Origin: Halobellus captivus | GTDB taxonomy: Archaea > Halobacteriota > Halobacteria > Halobacteriales > Haloferacaceae | Direction: 5' to 3' | Length of the DNA: 64,000 nucleotides | NCBI RefSeq assembly: GCF_003697845.1 | Contig: NZ_RDQE01000009.1 | Span: forward strand, 1 to 64,000 | In this document: positions 26,927 to 36,013 of the stretch, in pieces | Numbering within the stretch: position 1 is the stretch's first letter | Layout: every line of letters starts with the position of its first letter | Notes under the pieces: model-generated | Databases searched by the model: none | Told to the model about the DNA's origin: nothing | What the model saw: only the letters and a program-made list of their open reading frames with translations | Program-made: the position numbers and the translations under genes

Positions 26927-27778
26927 TCAGAGCGAGAGCCCGGCGTGCCAGCGGTCGGCACCGGCCTCGCGTTTGATCTCGTCCATGCGCGCGAGGAGCT
27001 TCACCGCGAGGCTCGCGGTTTCGGCCGCCCGCGACTCGCCCTCGGTTCGGAACTCGCCGGTGACCCGGTTGGCGTACACCGAACAGACGGCGCCCGCGCG
27101 CAGGCCGTACACGTTCGCGATCGTGAGGATCGCCGACGCCTCCATCTCGATGTTCTTCACGTTCGCGTCCCGAAGCGCCGCGACCAGCTCGTCGGAGCCG
27201 GCCGCCTCGAACCCCTCGAACCCCGGACGACCCTGTCCGGCGTAAAAGGAGTCGGCGCTCATCGTGATCCCGGTGTGGTAGTCGTAGCCGAGCCGCTCGG
27301 CGGCGGCGACGAGCGCGGAGACGACCTCCCCGTCGGCGGTCGCCGGATAGTCCTCGCGAACGTACTCGTCGCTCGTCCCCTCCTGGCGGACCGCGCCGGT
27401 CGTGATCACCAGATCGCCGACCTCCATGCCGGGCTGGATGGCACCGCAGGAACCGACCCGAACGAACGTGCCGACGCCGACCCTGGCGAGTTCCTCGACG
27501 GCGATCGCCGCCGACGGCGACCCGATCCCCGTGGAGGTCACCGAGACGGGGGCACCCTCGTACGTCCCGGTCGCGGTGCGGTACTCGCGGTGGGAGGCGA
27601 CCTCCTCGTGGTCGTCCCACAGCGCGGTGATCTTGTCGACTCGCTCCGGGTTCCCGGGGAGAAGCACGGCGTCGGCGACGTCGCCCGTGCCGACCTCGAC
27701 GTGATACTGGACCTCGTCGTTCGGATCCTCGCTGTCGCCGACGGCGTCGCCCGCCGAGCGCTCGATGTCGTCAGTCAT
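26927..27778 (-). CDS. udp: Uridine phosphorylase / nucleoside phosphorylase
   Basis: Phosphorolysis of uridine (or related nucleosides) to base and ribose-1-phosphate. 283 residues with an acidic N-terminal extension of about 20, then the PNP/UDP family core: 'AVLLPGNPERVDKI', 'VSVTSTGIGSPSAAIAVEEL', 'FVRVGSCGAIQPG', and 'NIEMEASAILTIANVYG' (the ribose-contacting Met-Glu). The length and the 'GIGSPSAAIAVEEL' form favour uridine phosphorylase over purine enzyme. It has its own TATA-like ttttaaac near 27804. Downstream of cdd in the same direction and near the nucleoside transporter, it belongs to a pyrimidine salvage group; haloarchaea may feed ribose-1-phosphate to a pentose bisphosphate pathway. 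Confidence 0.92.
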   Translation of the reverse strand: MTDDIERSAGDAVGDSEDPNDEVQYHVEVGTGDVADAVLLPGNPERVDKITALWDDHEEVASHREYRTATGTYEGAPVSVTSTGIGSPSAAIAVEELARVGVGTFVRVGSCGAIQPGMEVGDLVITTGAVRQEGTSDEYVREDYPATADGEVVSALVAAAERLGYDYHTGITMSADSFYAGQGRPGFEGFEAAGSDELVAALRDANVKNIEMEASAILTIANVYGLRAGAVCSVYANRVTGEFRTEGESRAAETASLAVKLLARMDEIKREAGADRWHAGLSL

Positions 27779-27837
27779 GTCCTCGACCTTCGGCGAGGCG
27801 TTTAAAAGTAGTTCCGCATCGAGGGACGGACCCGTTT

Positions 27838-28254
27838 TCAGGGACTCCGTGCGTCATCGAGCGTCCCTTCGGAGATCGTGTTCGGGAGCAGTTCGCCGAG
27901 CGTGTACTCGCTCGTCTCGCCGTCGCCCTCGTCACAGACCACCGGGAGGTCGTCGTCCGCGAACTCGGCGAGGCTCTGTCGGCACATCCCGCAGGGCGTG
28001 ACGCCGTCCCGTACGCCCGAGGCGACGGCCAGTCGGTCGAACTCCCGGTGGCCGTTCTTCACCGCCTCGGCGAGCGCCACCTCCTCGGCGTGGAGGGTGT
28101 TGGAGTAGTTGGCGTTCTCGATGTTACAGCCGGTGTAGACGGTCCCGTCGGCGGTCCGGAGCGCGGCACCGACGCGGTACTCGGAGTACGGGACGTGCGC
28201 GTCCGCGAGCGCGTCGCGGGCGGCCTCGATCAGGTCCGTGTCGCTCACTGCCAT
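27838..28254 (-). CDS. cdd: Cytidine deaminase
   Basis: Deaminates cytidine and deoxycytidine to (deoxy)uridine. 138 residues, the usual homotetrameric CDA size. Zinc and catalytic motifs 'HAEEVALAEAV' (His and catalytic Glu) and 'PCGMCRQSLAEF' (two Cys); substrate loop 'TGCNIENANYSNTLHAEE'. ATG 28254 begins 'MAVSDTDLIEAA'; the longer frame to 28329 adds a non-conserved leader. It lies upstream of udp (59 bases between), so the enzymes act in sequence: cytidine to uridine to uracil. Confidence 0.94.
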   Translation of the reverse strand: MAVSDTDLIEAARDALADAHVPYSEYRVGAALRTADGTVYTGCNIENANYSNTLHAEEVALAEAVKNGHREFDRLAVASGVRDGVTPCGMCRQSLAEFADDDLPVVCDEGDGETSEYTLGELLPNTISEGTLDDARSP

Positions 28255-28325
28255 GTCGGTCACTCGACCGGCGGGCCGATAAGCGGTCGGGTCACCGGCC
28301 GGCATCGGTTCCCGGCCGGTACCGT

Positions 28326-28934
28326 TCACCGACCGGTGTCGTACTTGTAGGTCGCGGATTCCGGGTCGATCCCGAAGTCCTCGGCGGATTCGGCGGGCTC
28401 CCCGGTATCGCCTTCGTCCCCGTCGGCGTCACTGGTCTCGCCGGCGTCGGCGTTCTTGAACGCGTCCCGGAGCCGACCCGGCATCTCGAAGTCGTCGACG
28501 TCGACGTGGAGCCCGACCACGCCTCCGCCGAGGAACTCGCGCTTCTCGGTCAGTCGGTCCGAGAGCGCCGCCGGAAGGTCGTCGGTGTCGACCGCCTCGA
28601 AGCCGAACTGCGTCAGGTACTCGGGCTGGTCCGTGAGCACGTACACCGTCTCGAACCCCTCGGCGGCCGCGGTGTCGACGAGGCGCTCGACGACGTGTGC
28701 CCCGACGCCCCGCCCCCGCCACTCCGGGAGCACGCCGATCCCGGTGAGCTCGATCCGCTCCACGTCGTCGCCCCGGTGGAGCCGGAGTCGCCCGAATCCG
28801 GCCCTGTCACCCGACTCCTCGTCGACCGCGATCACGTAGTCCCGTGACCGGAAGGCGACGTCGTCGAGCCCCAATCGCTCGATCGCGTCCAGTAACCACG
28901 CCTCGTCACGGTTCTTGGCGTCGCGGACGTACAT
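28326..28934 (-). CDS. GNAT family N-acetyltransferase
   Basis: 202 residues. Acetyl-CoA-dependent acyl transfer; the target is unknown. GNAT fold core: 'LTGIGVLPEWRGRGVGAHVVERLVDTA' region contains the R/Q-x-x-G-x-G/A motif (WRGRGVG), followed by 'TVYVLTDQPEYLTQFGFEAV'. The last 45 residues are an acidic tail. ATG 28934 begins 'MYVRDAKNRDE'; the upstream extension is rejected. It is 71 bases upstream of cdd and divergent from the BMP gene. It could modify a nucleoside-related or unrelated substrate; context alone does not decide. Confidence 0.85.
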   Translation of the reverse strand: MYVRDAKNRDEAWLLDAIERLGLDDVAFRSRDYVIAVDEESGDRAGFGRLRLHRGDDVERIELTGIGVLPEWRGRGVGAHVVERLVDTAAAEGFETVYVLTDQPEYLTQFGFEAVDTDDLPAALSDRLTEKREFLGGGVVGLHVDVDDFEMPGRLRDAFKNADAGETSDADGDEGDTGEPAESAEDFGIDPESATYKYDTGR

Positions 28935-29382
28935 ACGCCGTCCTACGAGGCCGAGGGTAAAAACGGTTCGCCGCTCGGGGAGGTCGGCGGGACGTCTCGG
29001 CTCCACCTCGCTGGGCCGTTCGATCGACGACGGATCGATACTAGAAACGATCCGAGTCTGTCATTTACGGAAAGTGAGTCGAAAAACATCGGTCGAGATG
29101 GAGTTAGATCGACCGTCAGTAAAGAATTCGAGCGTCGACTCGAGGGTCGCCGTTCTGCCGAAACATCGGGAAAATTCATACGTTTTCCGTCATGTCCACT
29201 GACACATTCCAGATCCCGATTCGGTGAGTATCTCCTATAATTACGGAGTACTACTGGTGGTGTAAACGAGTGATGAACGATATCAAATATGTTTTATACC
29301 GAATTCGTTCGACCGGAACGGAGACAGCAACTCACTAATAAGTAAATTTATAATGTGCGATGCGAGATTACAGGATACATCC
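28935..29382. other. Gap with bmp promoter region
   Basis: 448 bases between divergent genes, richer in A+T than the flanks. It has several TATA-like words: ctataatt near 29232, gttttatacc at 29291-29300 and tttataat at 29347-29354. No gene is supported. Confidence 0.6.
29347..29354 (+). promoter_or_regulatory. TATA box of the nucleoside transporter operon
   Basis: tttataat lies 36 bases before the ATG of the BMP lipoprotein at 29383, giving a transcription start near 29375 and a very short leader. A further TATA-like tttatacc at 29293-29300 could be a second promoter. Confidence 0.65.
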
Positions 29383-30495
29383 ATGACAGATAGACAGGCG
29401 GAAGTCGACGGGACGTCCGGGATCGATCGTCGGATGCTGCTCGCGTCCGGCGGCGCGCTCGCGACGGGCACCGTCTTCGCCGGGTGTCTCGGCGGGGGCG
29501 GCGGAAGCGACGACGGCGGCTCGGGCGGCTCCACCACGCAGGTCGCGATCATCTCGAGCCCGGCCGGCTTCGACGACAACGCGTTCAACGACAACGCGGT
29601 CGAAGGACTCGAACAGGCGTCCGAGGAGTTCGATCTCGAGTACACGACGGTCGAGGAGACCCAGGAGGCACAGTACGAGTCCGTTCAGGCCGACACCGCC
29701 GAGAGCGGCTACGACCTCATCATCTGCGTCGGCGACAACCACACCGACCCGCTGTCGACGAACGCCGAGGAGTATCCCGACCAGAACTGGATGCTCATCA
29801 ACAACGTCATCGAGGGCGCCGACAACGTCTCGGGCTGGATCGAGATGAACAACGAGATGTCGTTCCTCGCGGGCGTCGCCGCGGGCGTGATGACCCAGGA
29901 GGACTTCGAGTACGAGGGCAGCTCCACCGACCCCGACGGGTCGACGGTCGGCTTCGTCGGCGGCGAGGACATCCCGCTCATCAACGCGTTCGAGCAGTCC
30001 TACATCGAGGGCGTCGAATGGGTCGACGACGGTATCGAAGTCCTAACCGGCTACGGCGGGAGCTTCTCCGACACGGGCGCGGCCAACGACGTGGCCGAGT
30101 CACAGATCGACGACGGGGCCGACATCGTCTGGCACGCCGCGTCCGCGGCCGGCGGCGGCGTCTTCTCGGCCGCACAGGACAACGGGCGATTCGCGCTCGG
30201 GGTCGACGTCGACCAGTCGGTCGCCGAAGAGCAGTACCAGGACGTCATCCTCGGATCCGCCGTCAAGGCGCTCAACGAGGCGACGTACACCGTCTCCGAG
30301 GCCGTCGTTAACGGGAACTTCTCCGAGTACGTCGGCGAACAGAACCTCTCCGTCGCACAGGGCAGCATCGACTTCGTCGTCGGCCAGGCCTTCGAGGGCG
30401 AACTCCCCGACGCGCTGAACGAGAACATCCAGGACGCGAAGGAAGGGTTCGAGAACGACGAGATCGAGCTGACCTGCGGCCCGACCAGCTGCTGA
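29383..30495 (+). CDS. BMP family substrate-binding lipoprotein (nucleoside binding)
   Basis: Extracytoplasmic binding protein of the basic membrane protein / PnrA family, which binds nucleosides. 370 residues. N-terminal Tat-type signal with twin Arg 'DRRMLLASGG', hydrophobic core and lipobox 'VFAGC', then a Gly-rich tether 'GGGGGSDDGGSGGS'. Two alpha/beta lobes begin near 'VAIISSPAGFDDNAFNDNA' with the PnrA-like 'GYDLIICVGDNHTDPL'. ATG 29383 is chosen because the signal begins there. It leads an ATPase and two permeases, 52 bases ahead of the ATPase, so all four form one operon with the ATP/permease genes overlapping. Confidence 0.93.
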   Translation: MTDRQAEVDGTSGIDRRMLLASGGALATGTVFAGCLGGGGGSDDGGSGGSTTQVAIISSPAGFDDNAFNDNAVEGLEQASEEFDLEYTTVEETQEAQYESVQADTAESGYDLIICVGDNHTDPLSTNAEEYPDQNWMLINNVIEGADNVSGWIEMNNEMSFLAGVAAGVMTQEDFEYEGSSTDPDGSTVGFVGGEDIPLINAFEQSYIEGVEWVDDGIEVLTGYGGSFSDTGAANDVAESQIDDGADIVWHAASAAGGGVFSAAQDNGRFALGVDVDQSVAEEQYQDVILGSAVKALNEATYTVSEAVVNGNFSEYVGEQNLSVAQGSIDFVVGQAFEGELPDALNENIQDAKEGFENDEIELTCGPTSC

Positions 30496-30547
30496 ACGAC
30501 TCCCCACGGTTCCGTCCCGATTTATAAAAATCCACCATGAGAACACG

Positions 30548-32128
30548 ATGACGCGTAACGCACCTGCGGTCCGTCTCGAGGGGATCACGAAGCGGTTCGG
30601 CGACGTGGTCGCCAACGACGCGGTCGACTTCACGCTCGAGCAGGGGTCGATCCACGCCCTCCTCGGGGAGAACGGTTCGGGTAAGACGACGCTGATGAGC
30701 GTCCTGTACGGCCTCTACGACCAGAACGACGGAACGATCCACGTCGACGGCGAGGAGCGGACGTTCGAGTCGCCACGTGACGCGATGGACGCCGGGATCG
30801 GCATGATCCACCAGCACTTCCAGCTGGTGAAGCCGATGACGGTCCTCCAGAACGTCATTCTGGGCCACGAGCCGACCGAGGGCGGAACCGTCGACGAGGC
30901 GAGCGCACGCGCCGAGATCGAGGCGATCTGCGACCGGTACGGGTTCGACATCGACCGGGAGCTCGACACCCCGATCGAGGAACTCGACCTCGGCGCGCAA
31001 CAGCGCGTTGAGATCGTCAAGAGCCTCTATCGGGGCGCGGAGGTCCTCATCCTCGACGAGCCGACCGCGGTGCTCACTCCCCAGGAGGTCGACGGCCTGA
31101 TGGAGGTCATGAACGACCTCCGCGAGGACGGCCGCTCGCTGATCTTCATCTCGCACAAGCTGGACGAGGCGCTCGAGATAGCCGACGACATCACCGTTCT
31201 CCGGGACGGGAAGGCGATGGGAACGGTTCCCGCCGCGGAGACGACCGAAAGCGATCTCGCCCGCATGATGGTCGGCCGGGAGGTCCTCTTCGATCGACTG
31301 GAGCGTGACCCCGGCACGGGCGCTCCCGTTCTCGAGGTCGAGGAACTCCGGGTGGTCGGCGACCGCGGCCGCGAACGGGTCGAGGGCGTCGATCTCACCG
31401 TTCACGAGGGCGAGATCCTCGGCATCGCGGGCGTTCAGGGGAACGGACAGAGCGAGCTCATCGAGGGCATCACTGGCCTGCGTCGGCCGGACGACGGCGT
31501 CGTCCGACTGGGCGGGACCGACATCGCGGACCGGAGCCGCCGCGACCGGATCGAGGACGGGATCGCCTACATTCCCGAGGACCGTCAGACCGAGGGGCTC
31601 GTCCAGGAGTACAGCCTCCAGCGAAACGCCCTCCTCGGCAATCAGACGATCGAACCGTACGCCGAGAACGGGATCCTGAACTGGGAGGCGATCGAGGAAC
31701 ACGCCGCGGACGTCATCGAGGAGTACGACGTTCAGCCGCCGAACCCGGAGACGGACGCCGATTCGCTCTCCGGCGGGAACCAGCAGAAGTTCATCGTCGG
31801 CCGCGAGATCGGCCACGACCCGGACGTCCTCGTCGCGTCGCATCCGACGCGCGGCGTCGACATCGGATCGATCGAGTTCATCCACGAGCGGCTGATGGAG
31901 CTCCGTGATCAGGGCGTCGGAATCTTGATGGTCTCCTCGAAGCTCGAGGAGATACAGAAGCTCTCCGACCGCATCGCGGTGATGTACGAGGGCGAGTTCG
32001 TCGACGTCGTCGACCCCGAGGAGGTCACGGAGTCCGACCTCGGTCTCCTGATGGCCGGAGGGACGCTGGCCGAGGGATCGGACGACGAGTCGGGGTCCGC
32101 CGACGTCGACGGGGGTGTCTCGTCGTGA
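30548..32128 (+). CDS. ABC transporter ATP-binding protein, nucleoside type (two ATPase domains)
   Basis: 526 residues with two ABC domains in tandem. First domain: Walker A 'GENGSGKTT' (about 40-48), signature 'LDLGAQQRVEI', Walker B 'VLILDEPTAVL'. Second domain: degenerate Walker A 'GVQGNGQSEL' (about 297), signature 'SLSGGNQQKFIVGREI', and Walker B replaced by 'LVASHPTRGVD' where the catalytic Glu would be. This asymmetry (one working site) is the rule in the YufO/nucleoside group and in sugar RbsA-type proteins. The stop overlaps the next gene's GTG by 4 bases, so translation is coupled. Confidence 0.95.
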   Translation: MTRNAPAVRLEGITKRFGDVVANDAVDFTLEQGSIHALLGENGSGKTTLMSVLYGLYDQNDGTIHVDGEERTFESPRDAMDAGIGMIHQHFQLVKPMTVLQNVILGHEPTEGGTVDEASARAEIEAICDRYGFDIDRELDTPIEELDLGAQQRVEIVKSLYRGAEVLILDEPTAVLTPQEVDGLMEVMNDLREDGRSLIFISHKLDEALEIADDITVLRDGKAMGTVPAAETTESDLARMMVGREVLFDRLERDPGTGAPVLEVEELRVVGDRGRERVEGVDLTVHEGEILGIAGVQGNGQSELIEGITGLRRPDDGVVRLGGTDIADRSRRDRIEDGIAYIPEDRQTEGLVQEYSLQRNALLGNQTIEPYAENGILNWEAIEEHAADVIEEYDVQPPNPETDADSLSGGNQQKFIVGREIGHDPDVLVASHPTRGVDIGSIEFIHERLMELRDQGVGILMVSSKLEEIQKLSDRIAVMYEGEFVDVVDPEEVTESDLGLLMAGGTLAEGSDDESGSADVDGGVSS

Positions 32129-33261
32129 GCGACTCCGAGGCCGCCTCGAACGGCGGCGGGGTGCTCGACGCGGTCGCGGCCCGCTTGCTGGATGCGTCGG
32201 TACTCGAGCGGATCGGGATCGCGGTCGCGTCGACGACGCTCGCGATCCTCATCGGGCTCGTCGTCGCCGCGGCCACCGGATACGACCCGGTTCGGTTCGC
32301 CAGCCAGCTTCTCGTCGGCGCCTTCGGGAGCGAGCGGGCGATCGCCCGCACCCTTCGGAGCACGACGCTCTTCGTGTTGACCGGCGTCGCGGTCGCGATC
32401 GCGTTCCGCGCCGGCGTGTTCAACATCGGGGTCCAGGGCCAGTTCGTCGTCGGCGGGTTCTCCACCGTCGTCTCGATCATTTGGCTGGCCGCGTTCGTGC
32501 CCTCCGGCACGGTCGGCGGGGTCGTCCTGCTGCTGTTCGGGACGGCGGTCGGCGTCGTTGCCGGCGGACTGTACGGCGCGCTCCCCGGCGTGATGAAGGC
32601 GTACGGCGACGCGAACGAGATCATCACGACGATCATGTTGAACTTCATCGCCACCGGCTTCGTCGGCTGGCTCGTCGCGGGTCCGTTCGGCGACCCCGAG
32701 GCGACGGCGACTCGGACCCGTCGACTCCCCGATAACGTCGAGCTCCCCCAGGCCGTCTTCGGCGACCCCAACCTGTCGATCGTGGGTATCGTACTCATGC
32801 TCGGCGTGGTCGCGCTCGTCGCGGTGATCATGACGCGGACCCGGTTCGGATACGACATGGTGACGAGCGGATACCAGGACACGGCGGCGACGTACTCCGG
32901 CGTCGACGCGAAACGGATGGTCATCTCGACGATGGCGTTCTCCGGGATGATCGCCGGGCTGACGGGCGCGCTCTTCGTGATCATGATCCAAGGATACTAC
33001 ACCGATCCATCGGGCATCGGCAACTACGGGTTCGACGCGATCGCCGTGAGTCTGCTCGCCGCCAACAACCCGCTCGGCGTGCTCCCGGCCGGGCTGCTCT
33101 TCGGCGGCCTCGAATCGGCGGGCTCCCACGTCCAGATCAACAGCGACGTCCCCGTCCAACTGATCGACGGGATCGTGGGGCTCGTGGTCCTCTTCGTCGC
33201 GGCACCGGAGCTGTTCCGGATGATCGCGGCGCGCACGGGACTCGGAGGTGACGTCGAATGA
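32125..33261 (+). CDS. ABC transporter permease, nucleoside type (first permease)
   Basis: 378 residues, about 9-10 membrane helices. The conserved permease loop 'FNIGVQGQFVVGGFSTV' and 'GLYGALPGVMKAYGDANEIITTIMLN' match BMP-associated nucleoside permeases (YufP type). Start is GTG 32125 inside the ATPase stop. An acidic, Ser/Gly-rich N-terminus of about 15 residues precedes the first helix. It overlaps the second permease's ATG by 4 bases, the second link in a coupled operon. Confidence 0.94.
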   Translation: MSDSEAASNGGGVLDAVAARLLDASVLERIGIAVASTTLAILIGLVVAAATGYDPVRFASQLLVGAFGSERAIARTLRSTTLFVLTGVAVAIAFRAGVFNIGVQGQFVVGGFSTVVSIIWLAAFVPSGTVGGVVLLLFGTAVGVVAGGLYGALPGVMKAYGDANEIITTIMLNFIATGFVGWLVAGPFGDPEATATRTRRLPDNVELPQAVFGDPNLSIVGIVLMLGVVALVAVIMTRTRFGYDMVTSGYQDTAATYSGVDAKRMVISTMAFSGMIAGLTGALFVIMIQGYYTDPSGIGNYGFDAIAVSLLAANNPLGVLPAGLLFGGLESAGSHVQINSDVPVQLIDGIVGLVVLFVAAPELFRMIAARTGLGGDVE

Positions 33262-34271
33262 GCGTCACCGACGTCCTGACCGTCGCTCGACTCCGGCTCG
33301 TCGGGATCACGATCGGCGTCCTGGCAGTTCTCGGTGCGGTCCTCTCCGGGATATTCGACGTGGACCTCTCGCGACTCATCACCAGGGGGTTCGTGACCCG
33401 GTCGCTGGAGATGGCGACGCCGATCACGCTCGCGGCCGTCGGCGGGCTGTACGCCGAGAAGAGCGGCGTGTTCAACATCGGTCTCGAGGGCTTCATGATC
33501 GTCGGCGCGTTCACCACGGCCGGCACGATGTTCGCGCTCGGCGGCACCTCGCCGACGCAGGGAGACGTCTGGGTCGCGATCCTCGTCGCGGTCGTCGTCT
33601 CGACGCTTCTGACGGCGGCTTTCGCCGTCCTGTTGATCCGATACAAGGCCGACCAGATCGTCGCCGGACTGGCGGTCTGGTTCGTCGGCCTCGGGTTCGC
33701 CCCGTTCGCGGCCGCGCTCGTCTGGGGGAGCCGGTCGAGTCCGGGACTCACCAGCATCGACAGGCTGGCGTTCGGTCAGTCGCCGCTGGTGTTCCTCACG
33801 GTCGTCCTCGTCGGCGTCGCCTGGGTGGTCCTCTTCCGTACCCGATACGGGTACTGGGTACAGGCCGCCGGGGAGAACCCGGAGGCGCTCGACACCGCCG
33901 GCGTCGACGTCGATCGAGTCCGCTACGCGACGGTGATCTTCTCCGGCGCGATGGCCGGATTCGGCGGGGCCGTGCTGCTCGCCCACGCCGGGAACTTCGT
34001 GGGAACCGGCTCGACGATGGTGGACGGCCGTGGCTGGATCGCCATCGTGGCGTACCTGTTCGGCAACTACAACCCGGTCGGAGCGGCTGCGGCCGCGCTG
34101 CTCTTCGGCGCGTTGGACATGCTGAACGTCCAGTTCCAGACGGTCGGGATCGAGATATCCGCTCGGCTCGTCAACCTGCTGCCGTACGTCGCGGTGCTCG
34201 TGGTGCTCACGGTCTACGGGAAGACCCGGATCCCGGCGGTCGTCGGCGAGCCCTACGAGACCGAGGAGTAA
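33258..34271 (+). CDS. ABC transporter permease, nucleoside type (second permease)
   Basis: 337 residues, about 8-10 membrane helices. Motif 'EKSGVFNIGLEGFMIVGAFTTAG' is typical of the YufQ-type partner; 'ADQIVAGLAVWFVGLGFAPF' and 'GNYNPVGAAAAALLFGALDM' follow. ATG 33258 overlaps the first permease stop. The two permeases form the membrane heterodimer energised by the upstream ATPase. No gene for a cognate regulator is adjacent downstream. Confidence 0.94.
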   Translation: MSVTDVLTVARLRLVGITIGVLAVLGAVLSGIFDVDLSRLITRGFVTRSLEMATPITLAAVGGLYAEKSGVFNIGLEGFMIVGAFTTAGTMFALGGTSPTQGDVWVAILVAVVVSTLLTAAFAVLLIRYKADQIVAGLAVWFVGLGFAPFAAALVWGSRSSPGLTSIDRLAFGQSPLVFLTVVLVGVAWVVLFRTRYGYWVQAAGENPEALDTAGVDVDRVRYATVIFSGAMAGFGGAVLLAHAGNFVGTGSTMVDGRGWIAIVAYLFGNYNPVGAAAAALLFGALDMLNVQFQTVGIEISARLVNLLPYVAVLVVLTVYGKTRIPAVVGEPYETEE

Positions 34272-34300
34272 GTCTCCCGACCGCCTTCAGCTTTCATTCG

Positions 34301-35035
34301 TCACCCGTCGATCGAGCGCTCGTCGAGCGCGACCGGGATCGACCGGGACGCGACGTCGCCGGCGAACGCCTCCCCGTCCGCCTCCAGGTCGTCGAAGGTG
34401 TCGTAGTGGATCGGGACGACCAGTCCGGGCTCCATGCGTTCGGCGAGGTCGGCTGCGGCGTGACGGTTCGAGACGATCCCGCCGCCGCCGACGTTCGCGA
34501 GGAGGACGCCGACGTCGAGCTCGGCGAGCCCCTCGAGCGCGTCGCCGTCGCCCGGCCAGAGCACGGTCCGGCCGCCGATCGAGAACAGGAACCCGCAGCC
34601 GAACCCCTCCGGGTGCGGGACCGTCCCGTCGTCGTTCGCGCAGGGACCGTCCGGCTCGTTGTGCGCGGCGACCGTCCAGACGGTGACGGTCCCGTCGTCG
34701 GTCTCGACGTCGACGCGGGCCTCGTCGTCGACACGGATCACGTCGTAGTCGGCCGAGAGCGCCTCGACCGGCTCCACGTCGCGGTCGATCCGATCGGAGT
34801 CGACGGCGTCGTAGATCACGAGCGTCGCGTCCGCGTCGGCGACGGAGCGGATCCCCGCGGGGTCGTAGTGGTGGTCGTGAGTCACCACGACGACGTCGCC
34901 GTCGCGGGCCCAGTAGTCGTCGAGGACCCCGTATCGACCCGGATCCGTGTACACCACGGGACCGCCGTCGGCGTCGACGCGGGCGGTCGCGTATCCGAGC
35001 CACTCCACGGAGAGATCGTCGTATTTGACGGCCAT
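34301..35035 (-). CDS. MBL-fold metal-dependent hydrolase
   Basis: 244 residues, metallo-beta-lactamase fold (UPF0173-like). Motif 'THDHHYDP' (HxHxxD) near residue 63, then 'FLFSIGGRTVLWPGDGDALEG' with the Asp metal ligand, and 'VPIHYDTF' with a late His. The usual size and order for YtkL/UlaG-type proteins whose substrates are mostly unknown. ATG 35035 begins 'MAVKYDDL'. It converges on the permease genes with a 29-base gap; function in nucleoside use is possible but not shown. Confidence 0.88.
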   Translation of the reverse strand: MAVKYDDLSVEWLGYATARVDADGGPVVYTDPGRYGVLDDYWARDGDVVVVTHDHHYDPAGIRSVADADATLVIYDAVDSDRIDRDVEPVEALSADYDVIRVDDEARVDVETDDGTVTVWTVAAHNEPDGPCANDDGTVPHPEGFGCGFLFSIGGRTVLWPGDGDALEGLAELDVGVLLANVGGGGIVSNRHAAADLAERMEPGLVVPIHYDTFDDLEADGEAFAGDVASRSIPVALDERSIDG

Positions 35036-35070
35036 GTTTCCTCCTCCGCCCCGGCGACCCATGAGCGTGG

Positions 35071-35964
35071 CTATCTCCTCGCTTCGTCGTGATCGCTACC
35101 GGGGTCCGTTCCCTCGACGGGACCCCGGTCTGCACCCTCGACGACGAGGTCCCACTCGCCCTCGACGTCCGGACCGAGGACGTGTTCGGGAACGAGCGGC
35201 ATCGGAACCGGCACGAACCCGGCGGCACGCATCGCGGCGAAACCGCTCACCGTCTCGACGACGGTCCCGTCGTCGCCGCGACGCACGCGGAACCGCTTGT
35301 CCGCCGGATCGCGGCGATAGACGTACGGGAACGCCGGGGCGGGCGGCGTTCGAAGGCTCCCCGTCCCCGCGAGCACGGCGACGACCCGGTCGTCGGCCTC
35401 ACAGACGAGTCGCGGAACGATCGGACGACCGTCCGGTTCGCTCGCGGCCGCATCGACCCCGTCCACGGACGGAACCGGACCGGACGGCGTGTCCGTCTCC
35501 CGCCAGCGGAACGTCGGATCCGCGTCGGACCCCGTTCCCCGACCGATGGAACCGTCGACGCGAACGCAGGCGTAGCCGCCGGTGGATCCCGGAATCTCTC
35601 CGGTGTCGACGGGGATCCGGTCGGGTCCCGAGTGGAACGTCCGGTGGCCGTCCGACTCGTCGACGACGAGCGGCGGGTCGGTGAGGACCGATCGAACCGC
35701 GGACGCGACCTCGACGTCGGCGACGACGAACAGGGCCCGTCGGTCCCGATCGATCGCGTGACCGAGCCGGGAGACGACCGTCGTCGGCGTCGCGTCCGAC
35801 TCGGTGAGCGGCTCGATCCCGAGCGTCTCCCCGCCTCGTGTGACGAGCGCCGGCGGCTCCGCTCGAGTTCCCGGCCGGGAGACGTCGTATCCCTGCGCCG
35901 CGAGCCGGCTCGTCGCCGCCTCCGTCAGCCGCCGCCGCGCAGCGTCGCCGAGGGGGTCGGACAT
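35071..35964 (-). CDS. Haloarchaeal protein of unknown function
   Basis: 297 residues, soluble, rich in Arg/Asp/Pro. 'AARRRLTEAATSRLAAQGYDV' starts with a helix; 'RRALFVVADVEVASAVRSVL' could be an alpha/beta strand-helix pair; the C-terminus ('EGEWDLVVEGADR') is acidic. I see no enzymatic or binding motif. It starts at ATG 35964; the longer frame overlaps the ligase gene's C-terminus on the same strand but in another frame and is rejected. It lies 49 bases past the ligase stop, in the same direction, so co-transcription is likely. Confidence 0.75.
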   Translation of the reverse strand: MSDPLGDAARRRLTEAATSRLAAQGYDVSRPGTRAEPPALVTRGGETLGIEPLTESDATPTTVVSRLGHAIDRDRRALFVVADVEVASAVRSVLTDPPLVVDESDGHRTFHSGPDRIPVDTGEIPGSTGGYACVRVDGSIGRGTGSDADPTFRWRETDTPSGPVPSVDGVDAAASEPDGRPIVPRLVCEADDRVVAVLAGTGSLRTPPAPAFPYVYRRDPADKRFRVRRGDDGTVVETVSGFAAMRAAGFVPVPMPLVPEHVLGPDVEGEWDLVVEGADRGPVEGTDPGSDHDEARR

Positions 35965-36013
35965 GGTACTCGGTACGGGTCCGATCCGGAAGCGACTTTC
36001 GCGTCCGCCGCGC

